Below, in pieces: positions 43,620-52,618 of a stretch of 64,000 nt of DNA. The stretch's first letter is position 1. Every line of letters begins with the position of its first letter. Position numbers and translations under genes: made by a program. Below the pieces are notes generated by a model. The model was not told where the DNA came from. It made no database searches and saw only the letters and a program-made list of their open reading frames with translations. The stretch is from Ramlibacter sp. GTDB taxonomy: Bacteria > Pseudomonadota > Gammaproteobacteria > Burkholderiales > Burkholderiaceae_C. The stretch spans positions 1 through 64,000 of the forward strand of contig JACDFR010000002.1 of NCBI GenBank assembly GCA_013815685.1, written 5' to 3'.

Positions 43620-43728
43620 TGACTGGACCATTCAGGATGCAAACAAGGTTTTGCGCGTTTTCCAGGACACGACGCGAAGCCCGAGCCGGAAGTTGACAAC
43701 CGTCGGCGCCGTGAAATAACCTTGCCTG

Positions 43729-44415
43729 ATGCCCGCCGCCCGCCCCGCCCCCCGCTCGGTAAGCATGCCGGTGGCGGACAGCCGGGCGGAGGCGGCAAGT
43801 TACACATTGTTGCGGCGCCTGGCGCCGTCCATGCGGCACCATCTGGTGGTGAACCTGCAGCCCATCGGCATGATCTACGAGGTGATGGGCCGGCGCCTGC
43901 AGGCGCCCGAGCCCGACTTGGCCGGCGTGAACGAGAGTGCGCGCAAGATCAACGGCTTCGCGCGGGCGGCGCTCAATTCCTGCCTGGACGTGGTCACCTG
44001 GCTGGCCCCGGAAGAGGAGATGCTCGCCACGGCAGCCGAAGGTGTCCGGGAGTGCCTGAGTCTCCTGGCGACCAGCCTGACGTTCCGGGGCTACACACTG
44101 CGCAACGAGGTGCCGGCCCTGGCCGGCGAAGTCCGGCGCTGCGCGATGCGCAATGTACTCACTGCGAGCATCATCCATGCCACGGACGAAAATGCTCCGC
44201 CGGCGGAGCTGCTGCTCTCGGCGCAGGCGAGCCCCGCGGCGCTGCTGATGTCGCTGGCGCTGAGGCAGACGCAGGGCGACGAGGGATTTTCGCCCGAGGC
44301 CTGCTACAGGCGCCTGGAATGGACCGATGTCGAGGCGCTGGCGGCGGCCGAGAACGTCGAACTCAAGCGCGACGGCAACCGCGTGGAGCTGGCTATTCCC
44401 TGGGCGACGGCTTGA
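43729..44415 (+). CDS. Unassigned protein with a histidine-phosphotransfer-like helical hairpin
   Basis: 228 aa. Residues about 25-110 form a predicted helical hairpin starting LLRRLAPSMRHHLVVNLQPIGM, with a His pair (37-38) placed like the DHp phospho-acceptor. The rest resembles a degenerate ATPase-like half (VPALAGEVRRCAMRNVLTA) without N or G boxes. This layout recalls ChpT-type phosphotransferases, but the similarity is my judgement only. No kinase or regulator partner nearby. Ends convergent with nnrD, overlapping by 23 bases. Confidence 0.6.
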   Translation: MPAARPAPRSVSMPVADSRAEAASYTLLRRLAPSMRHHLVVNLQPIGMIYEVMGRRLQAPEPDLAGVNESARKINGFARAALNSCLDVVTWLAPEEEMLATAAEGVRECLSLLATSLTFRGYTLRNEVPALAGEVRRCAMRNVLTASIIHATDENAPPAELLLSAQASPAALLMSLALRQTQGDEGFSPEACYRRLEWTDVEALAAAENVELKRDGNRVELAIPWATA

Positions 44416-45307
44416 GCGCGCGCGACGGGCGCAACCTGCGGATCAGCCGGGGCACCTCGGCGGGCAGTTCGCGCGCCAGGTAGCCGACGGGTCCCCGCGA
44501 CCGCGCCAGTTCCCTGCCCGCCAAGGCATGCAGCACCACGCCCCAGGCGCAGGCCTGCTCCAGCGGCACCTGCTGGGCCGCCAGGCCGGCAATCAGGCCG
44601 GCGAGCACGTCACCCGAGCCCGACGTGGCAAGCCCGGGATGACCGGCCTCATGGTGCCAGCGGGGCCCGCCGGGCGTGGCGATCAGCGTCGCCGCCCCCT
44701 TAAGGGCCACCACCACGTTCCATTCGCGCGCGGCTTCGGCGCAGGCCGTGCGGGGATCGGCCAGGATGGCTTCCTTGCTCAGGCCGGTGAGATGCGCCAT
44801 CTCGCCCGCATGCGGGGTCAACAGCACCGGCTGGGCCCAGGGCGCGCCGGTCTTGATGGCGTCCATGGCCAGTGCATCGAGGATGACCGGCACCCGGCCT
44901 GCCACGGCCAGCAGCCTGGACAGGAAGGCCAAGCTGCCGGTTTCATCCATCAGCCCGGGGCCGATCAGGATGGCGTGGGCGCGCTGCGCACTCGGCTCGA
45001 GCAGCTCCACGGCCTGGGGCGCGAACGCACCGGCGGGCGTTTCGGGCAATGCAATCACGCGGGCTTCCGGCATCGAGATCGCCAGTTGCGCGGCCACCGA
45101 CTGCGCCGTGGCGATCACCAGCTTGCCCGCGCCGGCACGCAGCGCCGCGGTCGCGGCCAGCAGCGCAGCGCCGGGAATCTCGCGGCTTCCGGCGATCACG
45201 AGCACGCGGCCCCGATCTTCCTTGTCGGCGTCCGGCGCGACTTGGGGCAGGGGCCAGGAGCGCAGCAACCGTGCATCGAGGCGCGTCCAGGAAGTTTCGC
45301 TGTGCAT
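44393..45307 (-). CDS. nnrD: ADP/ATP-dependent NAD(P)H-hydrate dehydratase
   Basis: 304 aa, the YjeF C-terminal domain alone, without the epimerase domain. It dehydrates S-NADHX. GRVLVIAGSREIPGAALLAA, LTPHAGEMAHLTG, LKGAATLI, and GSGDVLAGLIAGL with the catalytic Asp are the family motifs. The separate epimerase NnrE is not in the window. Confidence 0.92.
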   Translation of the reverse strand: MHSETSWTRLDARLLRSWPLPQVAPDADKEDRGRVLVIAGSREIPGAALLAATAALRAGAGKLVIATAQSVAAQLAISMPEARVIALPETPAGAFAPQAVELLEPSAQRAHAILIGPGLMDETGSLAFLSRLLAVAGRVPVILDALAMDAIKTGAPWAQPVLLTPHAGEMAHLTGLSKEAILADPRTACAEAAREWNVVVALKGAATLIATPGGPRWHHEAGHPGLATSGSGDVLAGLIAGLAAQQVPLEQACAWGVVLHALAGRELARSRGPVGYLARELPAEVPRLIRRLRPSRALKPSPRE

Positions 45308-45311
45308 GTGT

Positions 45312-46070
45312 TCAGGGCTTGGGCGCAGCCGGCGTGTCGGCCTCGACCGTCACGGGCGCGCCCGCTTGCCGCAGGGGCGCCACGAAATTCACGAGGTCGG
45401 ATACCAGCGCATCGCGCTGGGGATCGTACTCATACGAGGTGACGCCGCAGTTGGGGACGTCCGCGAGCTTGTCGATGGCGAGTATCTGCTCCTCGTCCAT
45501 GCATTCGATGAGGTAGCGCATGCAGTTGACGATGACCTGGTGGCCCACCACCAGCACGCGCTGCGTGCCGTGCTCACGCGTCGCCATCTCGAGCAGGCTG
45601 CGCAGCCGCAGGATCACGTCGCACCAGCTTTCGCCGCCGGGCGGGCGGAAATAGAACTTGCCCACATGCGAGCGCTGCTCGCCGAGTTCGGGGTACTTCT
45701 GGTGGATGCCGAAATGTGTCAGGCGGTCCAGGATGCCGAACTCCTTTTCGCGCAGGCGCTCGTCCACGCGCACCCGCACGCTTTCCGGTGCGATGCCCGA
45801 ACTATCCAGCAGCAGCCGGGTGGTTTCGCGCGCCCGCACGTACGGCGAGCAGAGCACGACGTCCGGACGTTTCCCGGGAGGAAGTTCGCCGAACCACTGG
45901 CCCAGTGCGCGTGCCTGCTTGCGCCCGAGCTCCGAGAGCGGGGTATCGATGTCGCGCTCGGCGATGTCGATGACCGGCAGGCCCGCGGCCTCGGCCGCAT
46001 CGCGGGCCACATTGCCCGCGCTCTGGCCGTGCCGCACGATCCACAAGGTGCAGGGCCATTTTTCCCGCAT
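45312..46070 (-). CDS. Histidine phosphatase family protein
   Basis: About 252 aa from ATG 46070; a GTG at 46088 would add six residues. Branch-1 motif IVRHGQSAGN, LSELGRKQARALGQW, RARETTRLLLD, second His in VVGHQVIVNCMRY. Larger and more divergent than the GpmB-like protein at 22.5 kb. Substrate unknown. 19 bases downstream of ligD. Confidence 0.88.
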   Translation of the reverse strand: MREKWPCTLWIVRHGQSAGNVARDAAEAAGLPVIDIAERDIDTPLSELGRKQARALGQWFGELPPGKRPDVVLCSPYVRARETTRLLLDSSGIAPESVRVRVDERLREKEFGILDRLTHFGIHQKYPELGEQRSHVGKFYFRPPGGESWCDVILRLRSLLEMATREHGTQRVLVVGHQVIVNCMRYLIECMDEEQILAIDKLADVPNCGVTSYEYDPQRDALVSDLVNFVAPLRQAGAPVTVEADTPAAPKP

Positions 46071-46089
46071 GGGTGCTGCGTTCCCCACC

Positions 46090-48660
46090 TCAGCGCCGCT
46101 CGAAGCCCAGCGCCTTCATGGCCGCCGGCAGGGCGCTTCGGTTGGCCTCATAGTCGTCCCAGGGCTCATTGCCCTGGTCGAGCCGCGTGTGGACCGTCGC
46201 CACCGCCCAGTGCGACCCGCCCTTGAGCCCTTCGAGCTCGTCCCAGCGCACCGGCACCGAAATGCCCAGGCCCGGCCGGGAGCGCGCCGACCACGCACAC
46301 ACCGTGGTCGCGCCGAAGCCGTTGCGCAGGTAGTCGATGAAGATCTTGCCGATCCGGTTGCCGCCTCCGCTCTTGGCCACGAAGCGTTGCGGAAGGGTCC
46401 GCGACAGATGCTGCACGATCGCCTGCGAGAAATCCTTGACAGTGTCCCAGTCGAACTGCTTCTTGAGGGGCACCACCACATGCAGGCCCTTGCCGCCGCT
46501 GGTTTTCAGGAAGGCCGGAAGCCCCAGTTCGGCAAGGAACGCGCGTACCAGCTGCGCGGCCTCCTGGACCTGCGGCCAGCCCACGCCTTCGCCCGGATCG
46601 AGATCGAAGGTCATGCGATCGGGTTTGTCGATCGCCGTCTTCACCCCGTTCCATGTGTGGAACTCGATGACATTCATCTGGGCCGCGGAGAGCAGCCCGT
46701 CTGCTGTGGCGACTTCGAGCAGGCGCGGGTGATCGGGGTCGATCGACGGGTCCAGCTGCTCGATGCCGGGCATCTTGTAGCGCTCGGAATGCTTCTGGAA
46801 AAACAATTCGCCGCCGATTCCCGCAGGCGCTCGCACCAGCGCCACCGGCCGGCCCTTGAGGTGTTCCATCATCAGGGGCGCCACCAGCGCGTAGTAGCGG
46901 ACCAGGCCGATCTTGGTCGTGCCCGACTCCGCGTCGATGACGCGGTCGGGATTGCTCACCCGAAGCGAAGAGGGCAGGGCGGCAGCCTCCGGCCTGGCCG
47001 CGTTCCCCGCCTTGGCCGGCTTCGCCATCTTCTGGGGCTTGTCGACCGGGGGCGCATGCTGCGGCTCTTCGCGGGTGATGGCCTTGGCGGGCTTGTCGGT
47101 GCGCAAGCCGTGGAATACGGAATGCCGGATCCGGTGGCTGCGGGTCCACTCGCCGAACGCGACTTCGCAGATCAGTTCGGGCTGGACCCAGTGGGCGTTG
47201 CGCGCAAGCTCGGCATCGGGGGCGAACGGACAGGTCTTGGAAGCCAGGGCATTGAGCTTGTCCCGAAGCTCGCGCAAAGTCTGCTCATTGAAGCCGGTGC
47301 CCACGTTACCCGCATACCTCAGCTTGCCTTCCCCGTCGTGCACGCCCAGAAGGAGCGAGCCGATGCCGGTGCGCGAACCCTTGGGGTCGGTATAGCCCCC
47401 GATCACGAACTCCTGGCGCTGGCCGCACTTGAGCTTGACCCAGTCCGAGGAGCGTCGCAATACATAAGCCGAGTCCTGCCGCTTGGCGATGACGCCTTCG
47501 AGCCCGAGCCGGCATGCCGAGGCGATGATGTCCTCGGGCCGTGCGTCGAACACGGCGCTGAACCGGACCTTGTCGTGCGGCCTGCGCTCCACGATCCGCT
47601 GCAGCACGGCGCGGCGCTCGGTCAGCGGCACAGCCCGCAAGTCGTGCCCCGCGCAAAAAGGCACGTCGAACAGGTAATAGACGATGTCGCCCGTACTCGC
47701 GCTGTCGAAGGCTCCTTGCAGGGCCTGGAAATCCGCCGCAATCCGGTCTCCCGGCATGATGATTTCGCCGTCGTACCAGCCATCTGGCAGTTCCATCGAT
47801 TCAAGGGCTTGCGCCAGCTGCGGCAATTTGTCCGTCCAGTCGTTGCTATTGCGGGTGATCAGCCTGACGCGGCCGTCCTGAGAACGCGTGAGCATCCGGT
47901 AGCCGTCGAACTTGATCTCGTAAAGCCAGTTTTCCGGGTCCCTGGGCGGCTCGTCGACCAAGGTTGCCAGTTGCGGCTGCAACTGGTCGGGCAGGCCCGC
48001 CTTCCTTGCGCCCGCGGGCGGACCGGATGACGCCGGCGGCTCTTCGGTGGACGCGATGAGGGCTGCCGCGGCAGGCTTTGCCTCCGGCCGGTCGGCGAGC
48101 GCCTTGACACTGTCGGGCATCTCGTCCACCACGCTGAATTCGGCGCCGGGCCGCACGTGGCCGTCTTTTTCCTTGATCAGCAGCCAGGGGTCCTGGCGGC
48201 CGTCGCCGCGGCCCTTCATGCGCACCAGCGTCCAGCGGCCCTTCATCTTGTGGCCGCGCAATTCGAATTTGAGCTTGCCATCGCGGTAACCCTTGTGCGG
48301 GTCTTCCAGCGGAATCCAGACGCCCTTGTCCCAAATGATGACCTTGCCCGCGCCGTAATTGCCCGGCGGAATGGTGCCTTCGAAGGTGTTGTACAAAATC
48401 GGGTGGTCCTCGACATGCATGGCCATGCGTTTGTCGGCGGTGTCGAAGCTGGGACCCTTGGGCACAGCCCAGCTTTTCATCGTTCCTTCCAGCTCCAGCC
48501 GGAAGTCGTAGTGAAGCCGGGTCGCCCAGTGCTTCTGGATGACGAAGGCGCGCTCTTCCTCATTGGGAATGCCCCCGGCCGCGGGCTCGGGCGTAACGTC
48601 GAAGTTGCGCTTCTCGCGGTAGGTTTTCAGTGAACTGAGGGGGGAGCGCTCGTCACTCAT
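46090..48660 (-). CDS. ligD: Multidomain ATP-dependent DNA ligase LigD
   Basis: 856 aa NHEJ ligase. Order: phosphoesterase about 1-190 (His44, His50, Asp52 in HWATRLHYDFRLE), ATP-dependent ligase about 230-550 with adenylated Lys250 in YEIKFDGYR, then polymerase/primase about 575-856 with DLDPGEG carboxylates and the SGGKGLHVVVPL segment. PE-LIG-POL is the order seen in Pseudomonas-type LigD, unlike mycobacteria. A Lys/Ala/Pro-rich linker (about 540-570) separates LIG and POL. No ku gene lies in the window. A strong terminator precedes it, so it has its own promoter. Confidence 0.95.
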   Translation of the reverse strand: MSDERSPLSSLKTYREKRNFDVTPEPAAGGIPNEEERAFVIQKHWATRLHYDFRLELEGTMKSWAVPKGPSFDTADKRMAMHVEDHPILYNTFEGTIPPGNYGAGKVIIWDKGVWIPLEDPHKGYRDGKLKFELRGHKMKGRWTLVRMKGRGDGRQDPWLLIKEKDGHVRPGAEFSVVDEMPDSVKALADRPEAKPAAAALIASTEEPPASSGPPAGARKAGLPDQLQPQLATLVDEPPRDPENWLYEIKFDGYRMLTRSQDGRVRLITRNSNDWTDKLPQLAQALESMELPDGWYDGEIIMPGDRIAADFQALQGAFDSASTGDIVYYLFDVPFCAGHDLRAVPLTERRAVLQRIVERRPHDKVRFSAVFDARPEDIIASACRLGLEGVIAKRQDSAYVLRRSSDWVKLKCGQRQEFVIGGYTDPKGSRTGIGSLLLGVHDGEGKLRYAGNVGTGFNEQTLRELRDKLNALASKTCPFAPDAELARNAHWVQPELICEVAFGEWTRSHRIRHSVFHGLRTDKPAKAITREEPQHAPPVDKPQKMAKPAKAGNAARPEAAALPSSLRVSNPDRVIDAESGTTKIGLVRYYALVAPLMMEHLKGRPVALVRAPAGIGGELFFQKHSERYKMPGIEQLDPSIDPDHPRLLEVATADGLLSAAQMNVIEFHTWNGVKTAIDKPDRMTFDLDPGEGVGWPQVQEAAQLVRAFLAELGLPAFLKTSGGKGLHVVVPLKKQFDWDTVKDFSQAIVQHLSRTLPQRFVAKSGGGNRIGKIFIDYLRNGFGATTVCAWSARSRPGLGISVPVRWDELEGLKGGSHWAVATVHTRLDQGNEPWDDYEANRSALPAAMKALGFERR

Positions 48661-48668
48661 AAGACGAA

Positions 48669-48700
48669 GAACGAGGGCCGGGCGAGCCCGGCCCTCGTTC
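48669..48700 (-). terminator. Strong hairpin after the DUF2383 fusion gene
   Basis: Near-perfect 15-base arms GAACGAGGGCCGGGC / GCCCGGCCCTCGTTC with a minimal loop, 8 bases after the stop codon at 48708. On the minus strand it is followed by T-rich TTCGTCTT. It separates this gene from ligD. Confidence 0.85.
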
Positions 48701-48707
48701 TCCTCTG

Positions 48708-49847
48708 TTACTGCCCGCGGATCTGGTCACGCAACATCTTGATCTGGTCGTGGTTGCGCTGTACGCCCTGCATCTGACGCTCGACGATCAACTTGACGCC
48801 CGCCGGAAGCGGCTGCTTGAGCGCCTTGCGGTAACGCGCCATGGCGTTGTCCTCGCCGCGCTCGCACTCCTCCAGCACCGCCTTGTCGTCGTAGGTGGAC
48901 AGCTTGGCTTTCACGGACACCCAGCCGCGGTGCATGGCGCCCGCAGCGCTGCCGCCCTCGTCAACGTCGCCGCCCAGCTGCCGGATCTGTTCATACAGTT
49001 CCTGGGCTGCGCCGCGGCAGTCATCGGCTCGCTGCAAAAAGATCGATTTGAAGTCTGCACGCTCGGCCTGCTCGGCGCAGGCGCGAAAGCCGTATTCCCC
49101 GTCCTTGCTGCACTCGGCCAGGTCATTCAGCGCGTCGACCACGTCTTCGTTGTCGCCGCTCGTATTGCCTGTGCTCTGGGCCCCGCCCACCATTGCCGCG
49201 GCGCCGCCGGCGCGGTTGCTGCCGTCCGCATAGCGGTCGCCCATGCCCGACTGGCCCTGGCTTTGGCCGCCCATCCCCGCGGTCGACGCGACGCCGCCCA
49301 TGGTGCTGGGGGTCGACCCCGTTGCGTCCGCTTTGTCGGCGTCGTAGCCCATGTCAGTGGTCCGGTTGCCATCGGACACGAGGGAGCTGTCGGTGTCGAT
49401 CCGGTCCCAGGCGGCGCGGCTTGCCGGACGGGCCTGCGGCCAGCTCAGGCTGGACCCGCCGCGCGTCGATTCCCATTCGGTCTGGAGGTTGGGTTCGGCG
49501 CTGTCCCAGTCGTCATAGCGGGTGCGGCCGTCCACGCCCAGGCGATAAGCCGGACCGTAGTCGTCGAAGCTGCGGCCCTGCTCGTAATAGGGCTCGCGGT
49601 TGTAGTTCTCGCGCCAGTGCGCTTCTTCGGCCGTCGGGTTGACGGCTTCGGCGGCGGCCCTGCCGGCGAGCCCGCCGACCACCGCGCCCACCACGCCGCC
49701 GACGGCCATACCGATGGGCCCGCCGACGGCGCCGACAGCCGCACCTGCCACCGCTCCGCCGGTGGCGCCTACGCCCGTGCCCACGGGATGCGCACCCGGT
49801 TCGTCGGTGATCGGGTCGCGATTGAGGTCTCTATCTTCAGCAGCCAT
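48708..49847 (-). CDS. Glycine-zipper / DUF2383 (PA2169-type four-helix) fusion protein
   Basis: 379 aa. Residues about 22-65 are a glycine-zipper, likely membrane-embedded segment (GTGVGATGGAVAGAAVGAVGG and on). Next comes a polar block with NPTAEEAHWRENY and DDYGPAYRLG, typical of small stress proteins; a Gly/Ser/Met-rich linker (about 150-230); and a C-terminal DUF2383 domain (DVVDALNDLAECSKDGEYGFR to the end). DUF2383 folds like ferritin but usually lacks metal ligands. Start at MAAEDRD. Probably a general stress protein; function unknown. Confidence 0.8.
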   Translation of the reverse strand: MAAEDRDLNRDPITDEPGAHPVGTGVGATGGAVAGAAVGAVGGPIGMAVGGVVGAVVGGLAGRAAAEAVNPTAEEAHWRENYNREPYYEQGRSFDDYGPAYRLGVDGRTRYDDWDSAEPNLQTEWESTRGGSSLSWPQARPASRAAWDRIDTDSSLVSDGNRTTDMGYDADKADATGSTPSTMGGVASTAGMGGQSQGQSGMGDRYADGSNRAGGAAAMVGGAQSTGNTSGDNEDVVDALNDLAECSKDGEYGFRACAEQAERADFKSIFLQRADDCRGAAQELYEQIRQLGGDVDEGGSAAGAMHRGWVSVKAKLSTYDDKAVLEECERGEDNAMARYRKALKQPLPAGVKLIVERQMQGVQRNHDQIKMLRDQIRGQ

Positions 49848-49929
49848 GTGAATGCTCCTTGTCGATGATTGAATGCACTCTTCATCTTCGGCCGGTGGCG
49901 AATCCGGGCAGTCAGTCAATCGGGAGACT

Positions 49930-50010
49930 GGCTGTAGGAGAAGGCCCCATCGCCCCGGGCAGCTGCAGGCTGCGCTCGCTCACAGATGAATCCAGCGTTG
50001 TCCTACAGCC
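49930..50010. promoter_or_regulatory. Mirrored GGCTGTAGGA elements in a divergent promoter region
   Basis: GGCTGTAGGAGAAGGC at 49930-49945 on plus and GGCTGTAGGACAACGC at 49995-50010 on minus, 14 of 16 identical, facing each other across about 50 bases between two divergent genes. They could be recognition elements of a dedicated sigma factor or activator. Related TGTAGGA sites occur in several other gaps of the window. Confidence 0.4.
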
Positions 50011-50061
50011 GGGCATGGCGGCCAGGCGCAATCTCGTCGCTGCATGAGCAGCCACAGGATC

Positions 50062-50526
50062 ATGAAGTACTCCTTGCGCAAAACGCCCTCACATCTGCAT
50101 CTGGCCTACAAGTACGGCGAGGCCAGCGACGGTTTGATGGGCCGCCATTTCGTCCTCGAAATGCATGAGCGCCTGCTGACACTGAGCATCGACCTCACGC
50201 CCAATTTCCACACGCGCAACAAGGGGGCGTCGGCCTACCTGGACGCCGTGAACCTTGCCCACAACCACCACAAGCTGCGTTACCTGCAGTGCAGCGACAA
50301 CCTCGTGCGAGCGCGCCTGATCAAGGCGTGGGAGCAGATCAATCATCCGCAGCTGCGGATGTGCCTGGAACTGGGGCCGCGCGGCCACTATGCCTATGCC
50401 GTGCAGCCGCATTCGCTGTTCATGGGCGGCATCCAGTTCGACGTGCAGGAGGTGCTCGATGCACAGGGGACGGGCGACCGTGCGCGGATGCCGGAGTTTG
50501 ACGGCACGACCACGGAACACGCATGA
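50062..50526 (+). CDS. Unrecognised 154-aa protein
   Basis: Cytosolic by sequence, with no signal peptide; contains LAYKYGEASDGLMGRHFVLEM, a histidine-rich LAHNHHKLRY and many aromatic residues. No family identified. The ATG at 50062 has an AGGA ribosome site; one at 50044 is possible. Its stop overlaps the next gene (ATGA), so the two are expressed together. Divergent from the DUF2383 fusion. Confidence 0.6.
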   Translation: MKYSLRKTPSHLHLAYKYGEASDGLMGRHFVLEMHERLLTLSIDLTPNFHTRNKGASAYLDAVNLAHNHHKLRYLQCSDNLVRARLIKAWEQINHPQLRMCLELGPRGHYAYAVQPHSLFMGGIQFDVQEVLDAQGTGDRARMPEFDGTTTEHA

Positions 50527-51413
50527 ACAATTCAACGATATTGGGGCGCTTGGTGAAACTCGGCGGCGCCAGCCTGCTGTGCCTCTGCGCGCTCGGTGCG
50601 ATGGCCGACGCCGGCACGCTCAGAGCCAGGCACGCAGAGCTTCGTGACCAGCTGCGCAGCAACAACTACCAGCGGGCCATGTACATCGACTCGTCGGAGG
50701 CAGGCGAAACGCTCAAGGGCGACGTCTACGCCGTGCTCGACCATCCATTCCAAACCGTCAGCAACGCGTTGAAGGAGCCGTCCGGGTGGTGCGACGTCCT
50801 CATCCTGCCGTTCAACACCAAGTACTGCCGTCCGGTCGAGGCCGGCAACGCGCCGGCATTGCATGTGCGCATCGGGCGCAAGTATGACCAGCCGGTCGAG
50901 AACGCCTACAAGCTCGATTTCGCCTGGCGGCCGGTGGCGTCAACGCCGGAGTATTTCGAAAGCCGGCTCAACGCGGGCAACGGCCCGCTGGGGACCAAGG
51001 ACTACCGGATCGCCGTGTCGGCCATTCCGCTGGACGGCGGCCGCACTTTCATGCACCTGAGCTATTCCTATGGCTACGGGATGGCCGGGCGGATGGCGAT
51101 GCAGGCGTATCTGTCGACGCGGGGATCGGACAAGGTCGGGTTCACCATCACCGGCAAGGACGGCAACGGCGATCCCATCTATATCGGTGGCATGCGCGGC
51201 GCCATCGAGCGCAACGCGATGCGCTACTACCTGGCGATCGACGCTTATCTGGCGTCATTGCGGGCACCGGCGGACCAGCAGCTGGAAAAGAGGATCCTAA
51301 CGTGGTTCGACGCCACCGAGCGTTATTCGCGCCAGCTCCATGAGATGGACCGCGCCACGTATGTGGCCATGAAGCGGGGCGAGTACGAGCGCCAGCAGGC
51401 GCTCATCCAATAA
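50523..51413 (+). CDS. Exported protein of unknown function
   Basis: 296 aa. N-terminal signal peptide (about 1-29, ending AMADA). Mature part: YIDSSEAGETLKGDVYAVLDHPF, paired cysteines in GWCDVLILPFNTKYC, then a beta-rich centre (DYRIAVSAIPLDGGRTFMHLSYSYGYG) and a helical end. The DVYAVLDHPFQTVSNAL segment followed by beta strands hints at a START/SRPBCC-like lipid-binding fold, which is only a guess. Translationally coupled to the preceding gene; convergent with metK (3-base gap). Confidence 0.72.
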   Translation: MNNSTILGRLVKLGGASLLCLCALGAMADAGTLRARHAELRDQLRSNNYQRAMYIDSSEAGETLKGDVYAVLDHPFQTVSNALKEPSGWCDVLILPFNTKYCRPVEAGNAPALHVRIGRKYDQPVENAYKLDFAWRPVASTPEYFESRLNAGNGPLGTKDYRIAVSAIPLDGGRTFMHLSYSYGYGMAGRMAMQAYLSTRGSDKVGFTITGKDGNGDPIYIGGMRGAIERNAMRYYLAIDAYLASLRAPADQQLEKRILTWFDATERYSRQLHEMDRATYVAMKRGEYERQQALIQ

Positions 51414-51416
51414 CGC

Positions 51417-52598
51417 CTATTTCAGGCCGGCGGCGCTGCGCAGCAAGGCGGCGCGATCCGTGCGCTCCCAGCTGAATTCGGGTTCTTCGCGGCCGAAGTG
51501 GCCGTAAGCGGCGGTCTTCTCGTAGATGGGGCGCAGCAGGTCGAGCATCTGGATGATGCCCTTGGGCCGCAGGTCGAAATGATCGTGGATCAGCGAGGCG
51601 ATCTGGTCGTCCGGGATCACGCCCGTGCCTTCGGTGTACACGGTGATGTTCATCGGCTTGGCCACGCCGATCGCATACGCTACCTGGATCTGGCACTGGC
51701 GCGCGATGCCGGCCGCCACAACGTTCTTGGCCACGTAGCGGGCCGCGTAAGCGGCCGAGCGGTCGACCTTGGAAGGGTCCTTGCCGGAGAAGGCGCCGCC
51801 CCCGTGGGGGCAGGCACCGCCGTAGGTGTCGACGATGATCTTGCGCCCCGTGAGGCCGCAGTCGCCCTGCGGGCCGCCGATGACGAAGCGGCCGGTCGGG
51901 TTGATCAGGTACTTGGTTTCCTTCAGCCACTCCTTGGGTAGCACCGGCTTGATAATCTCCTCGATGATCGCCTCGGTGAAGGACGCCTTCATCTTGTGGC
52001 CGTCGCTCTGCTCCGGGCTGTGCTGGGTGGAGAGCACCACGGTGTCGATGCTGTGGGGCTTGCCGTCGATGTAGCGCATGGTCACCTGGCTCTTGGCGTC
52101 CGGCCGCAGGAACGGCAGGCGGCCGTCTTTGCGCAGCTGCGCCTGGCGCTCTACCAGCCGGTGGGCATAGTGGATCGGCGCGGGCATGAGCTCGGGCGTC
52201 TCGTCGCAGGCGTAGCCGAACATCAGCCCCTGGTCGCCCGCGCCCGTGTTCAGGTGGTCGTCGCTGGCGTGGTCGACACCCTGGGCGATGTCGTTGGACT
52301 GCTTGTCATAGCAGACCATGACGGCGCAGCCCTTGTAGTCGATGCCGTATTCGGTGTTGTCGTAGCCGATGCGCTTGATGGTGTCGCGCGCGACCTGGAT
52401 GTAGTCGACGTGGGCGTTGGTCGTGATCTCCCCCGCCAGCACCACCAGCCCGGTGTTGGTCAGCGTTTCGGCGGCCACCCGGCTGCGTGGGTCCTGCTTG
52501 AAGATCGCGTCGAGGATCGCGTCCGAGATCTGGTCGGCTACCTTGTCGGGGTGGCCTTCGGAAACCGATTCGGATGTGAAAAGAAAGTCGTTCGCCAT
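51417..52598 (-). CDS. metK: S-adenosylmethionine synthase
   Basis: 393 aa. Makes SAM from methionine and [23 protein letters not shown] at the start, [30 protein letters not shown] (phosphate loop) and [17 protein letters not shown] are all canonical. The 133-base leader towards the divergent acyltransferase holds a hairpin (52619-52667). In Burkholderiales metK is regularly divergent from two lpxL-type genes, as here. Confidence 0.98.
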   Translation of the reverse strand: MANDFLFTSESVSEGHPDKVADQISDAILDAIFKQDPRSRVAAETLTNTGLVVLAGEITTNAHVDYIQVARDTIKRIGYDNTEYGIDYKGCAVMVCYDKQSNDIAQGVDHASDDHLNTGAGDQGLMFGYACDETPELMPAPIHYAHRLVERQAQLRKDGRLPFLRPDAKSQVTMRYIDGKPHSIDTVVLSTQHSPEQSDGHKMKASFTEAIIEEIIKPVLPKEWLKETKYLINPTGRFVIGGPQGDCGLTGRKIIVDTYGGACPHGGGAFSGKDPSKVDRSAAYAARYVAKNVVAAGIARQCQIQVAYAIGVAKPMNITVYTEGTGVIPDDQIASLIHDHFDLRPKGIIQMLDLLRPIYEKTAAYGHFGREEPEFSWERTDRAALLRSAAGLK

Positions 52599-52618
52599 TT
52601 GAATAAACTCCGTTGGTT

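Noticed and set aside
45658-48030. 790-codon plus-strand frame antisense to ligD
   Set aside because: Shadow of the ligD codon pattern; no ribosome site, no motif, and it also covers part of the phosphatase gene.
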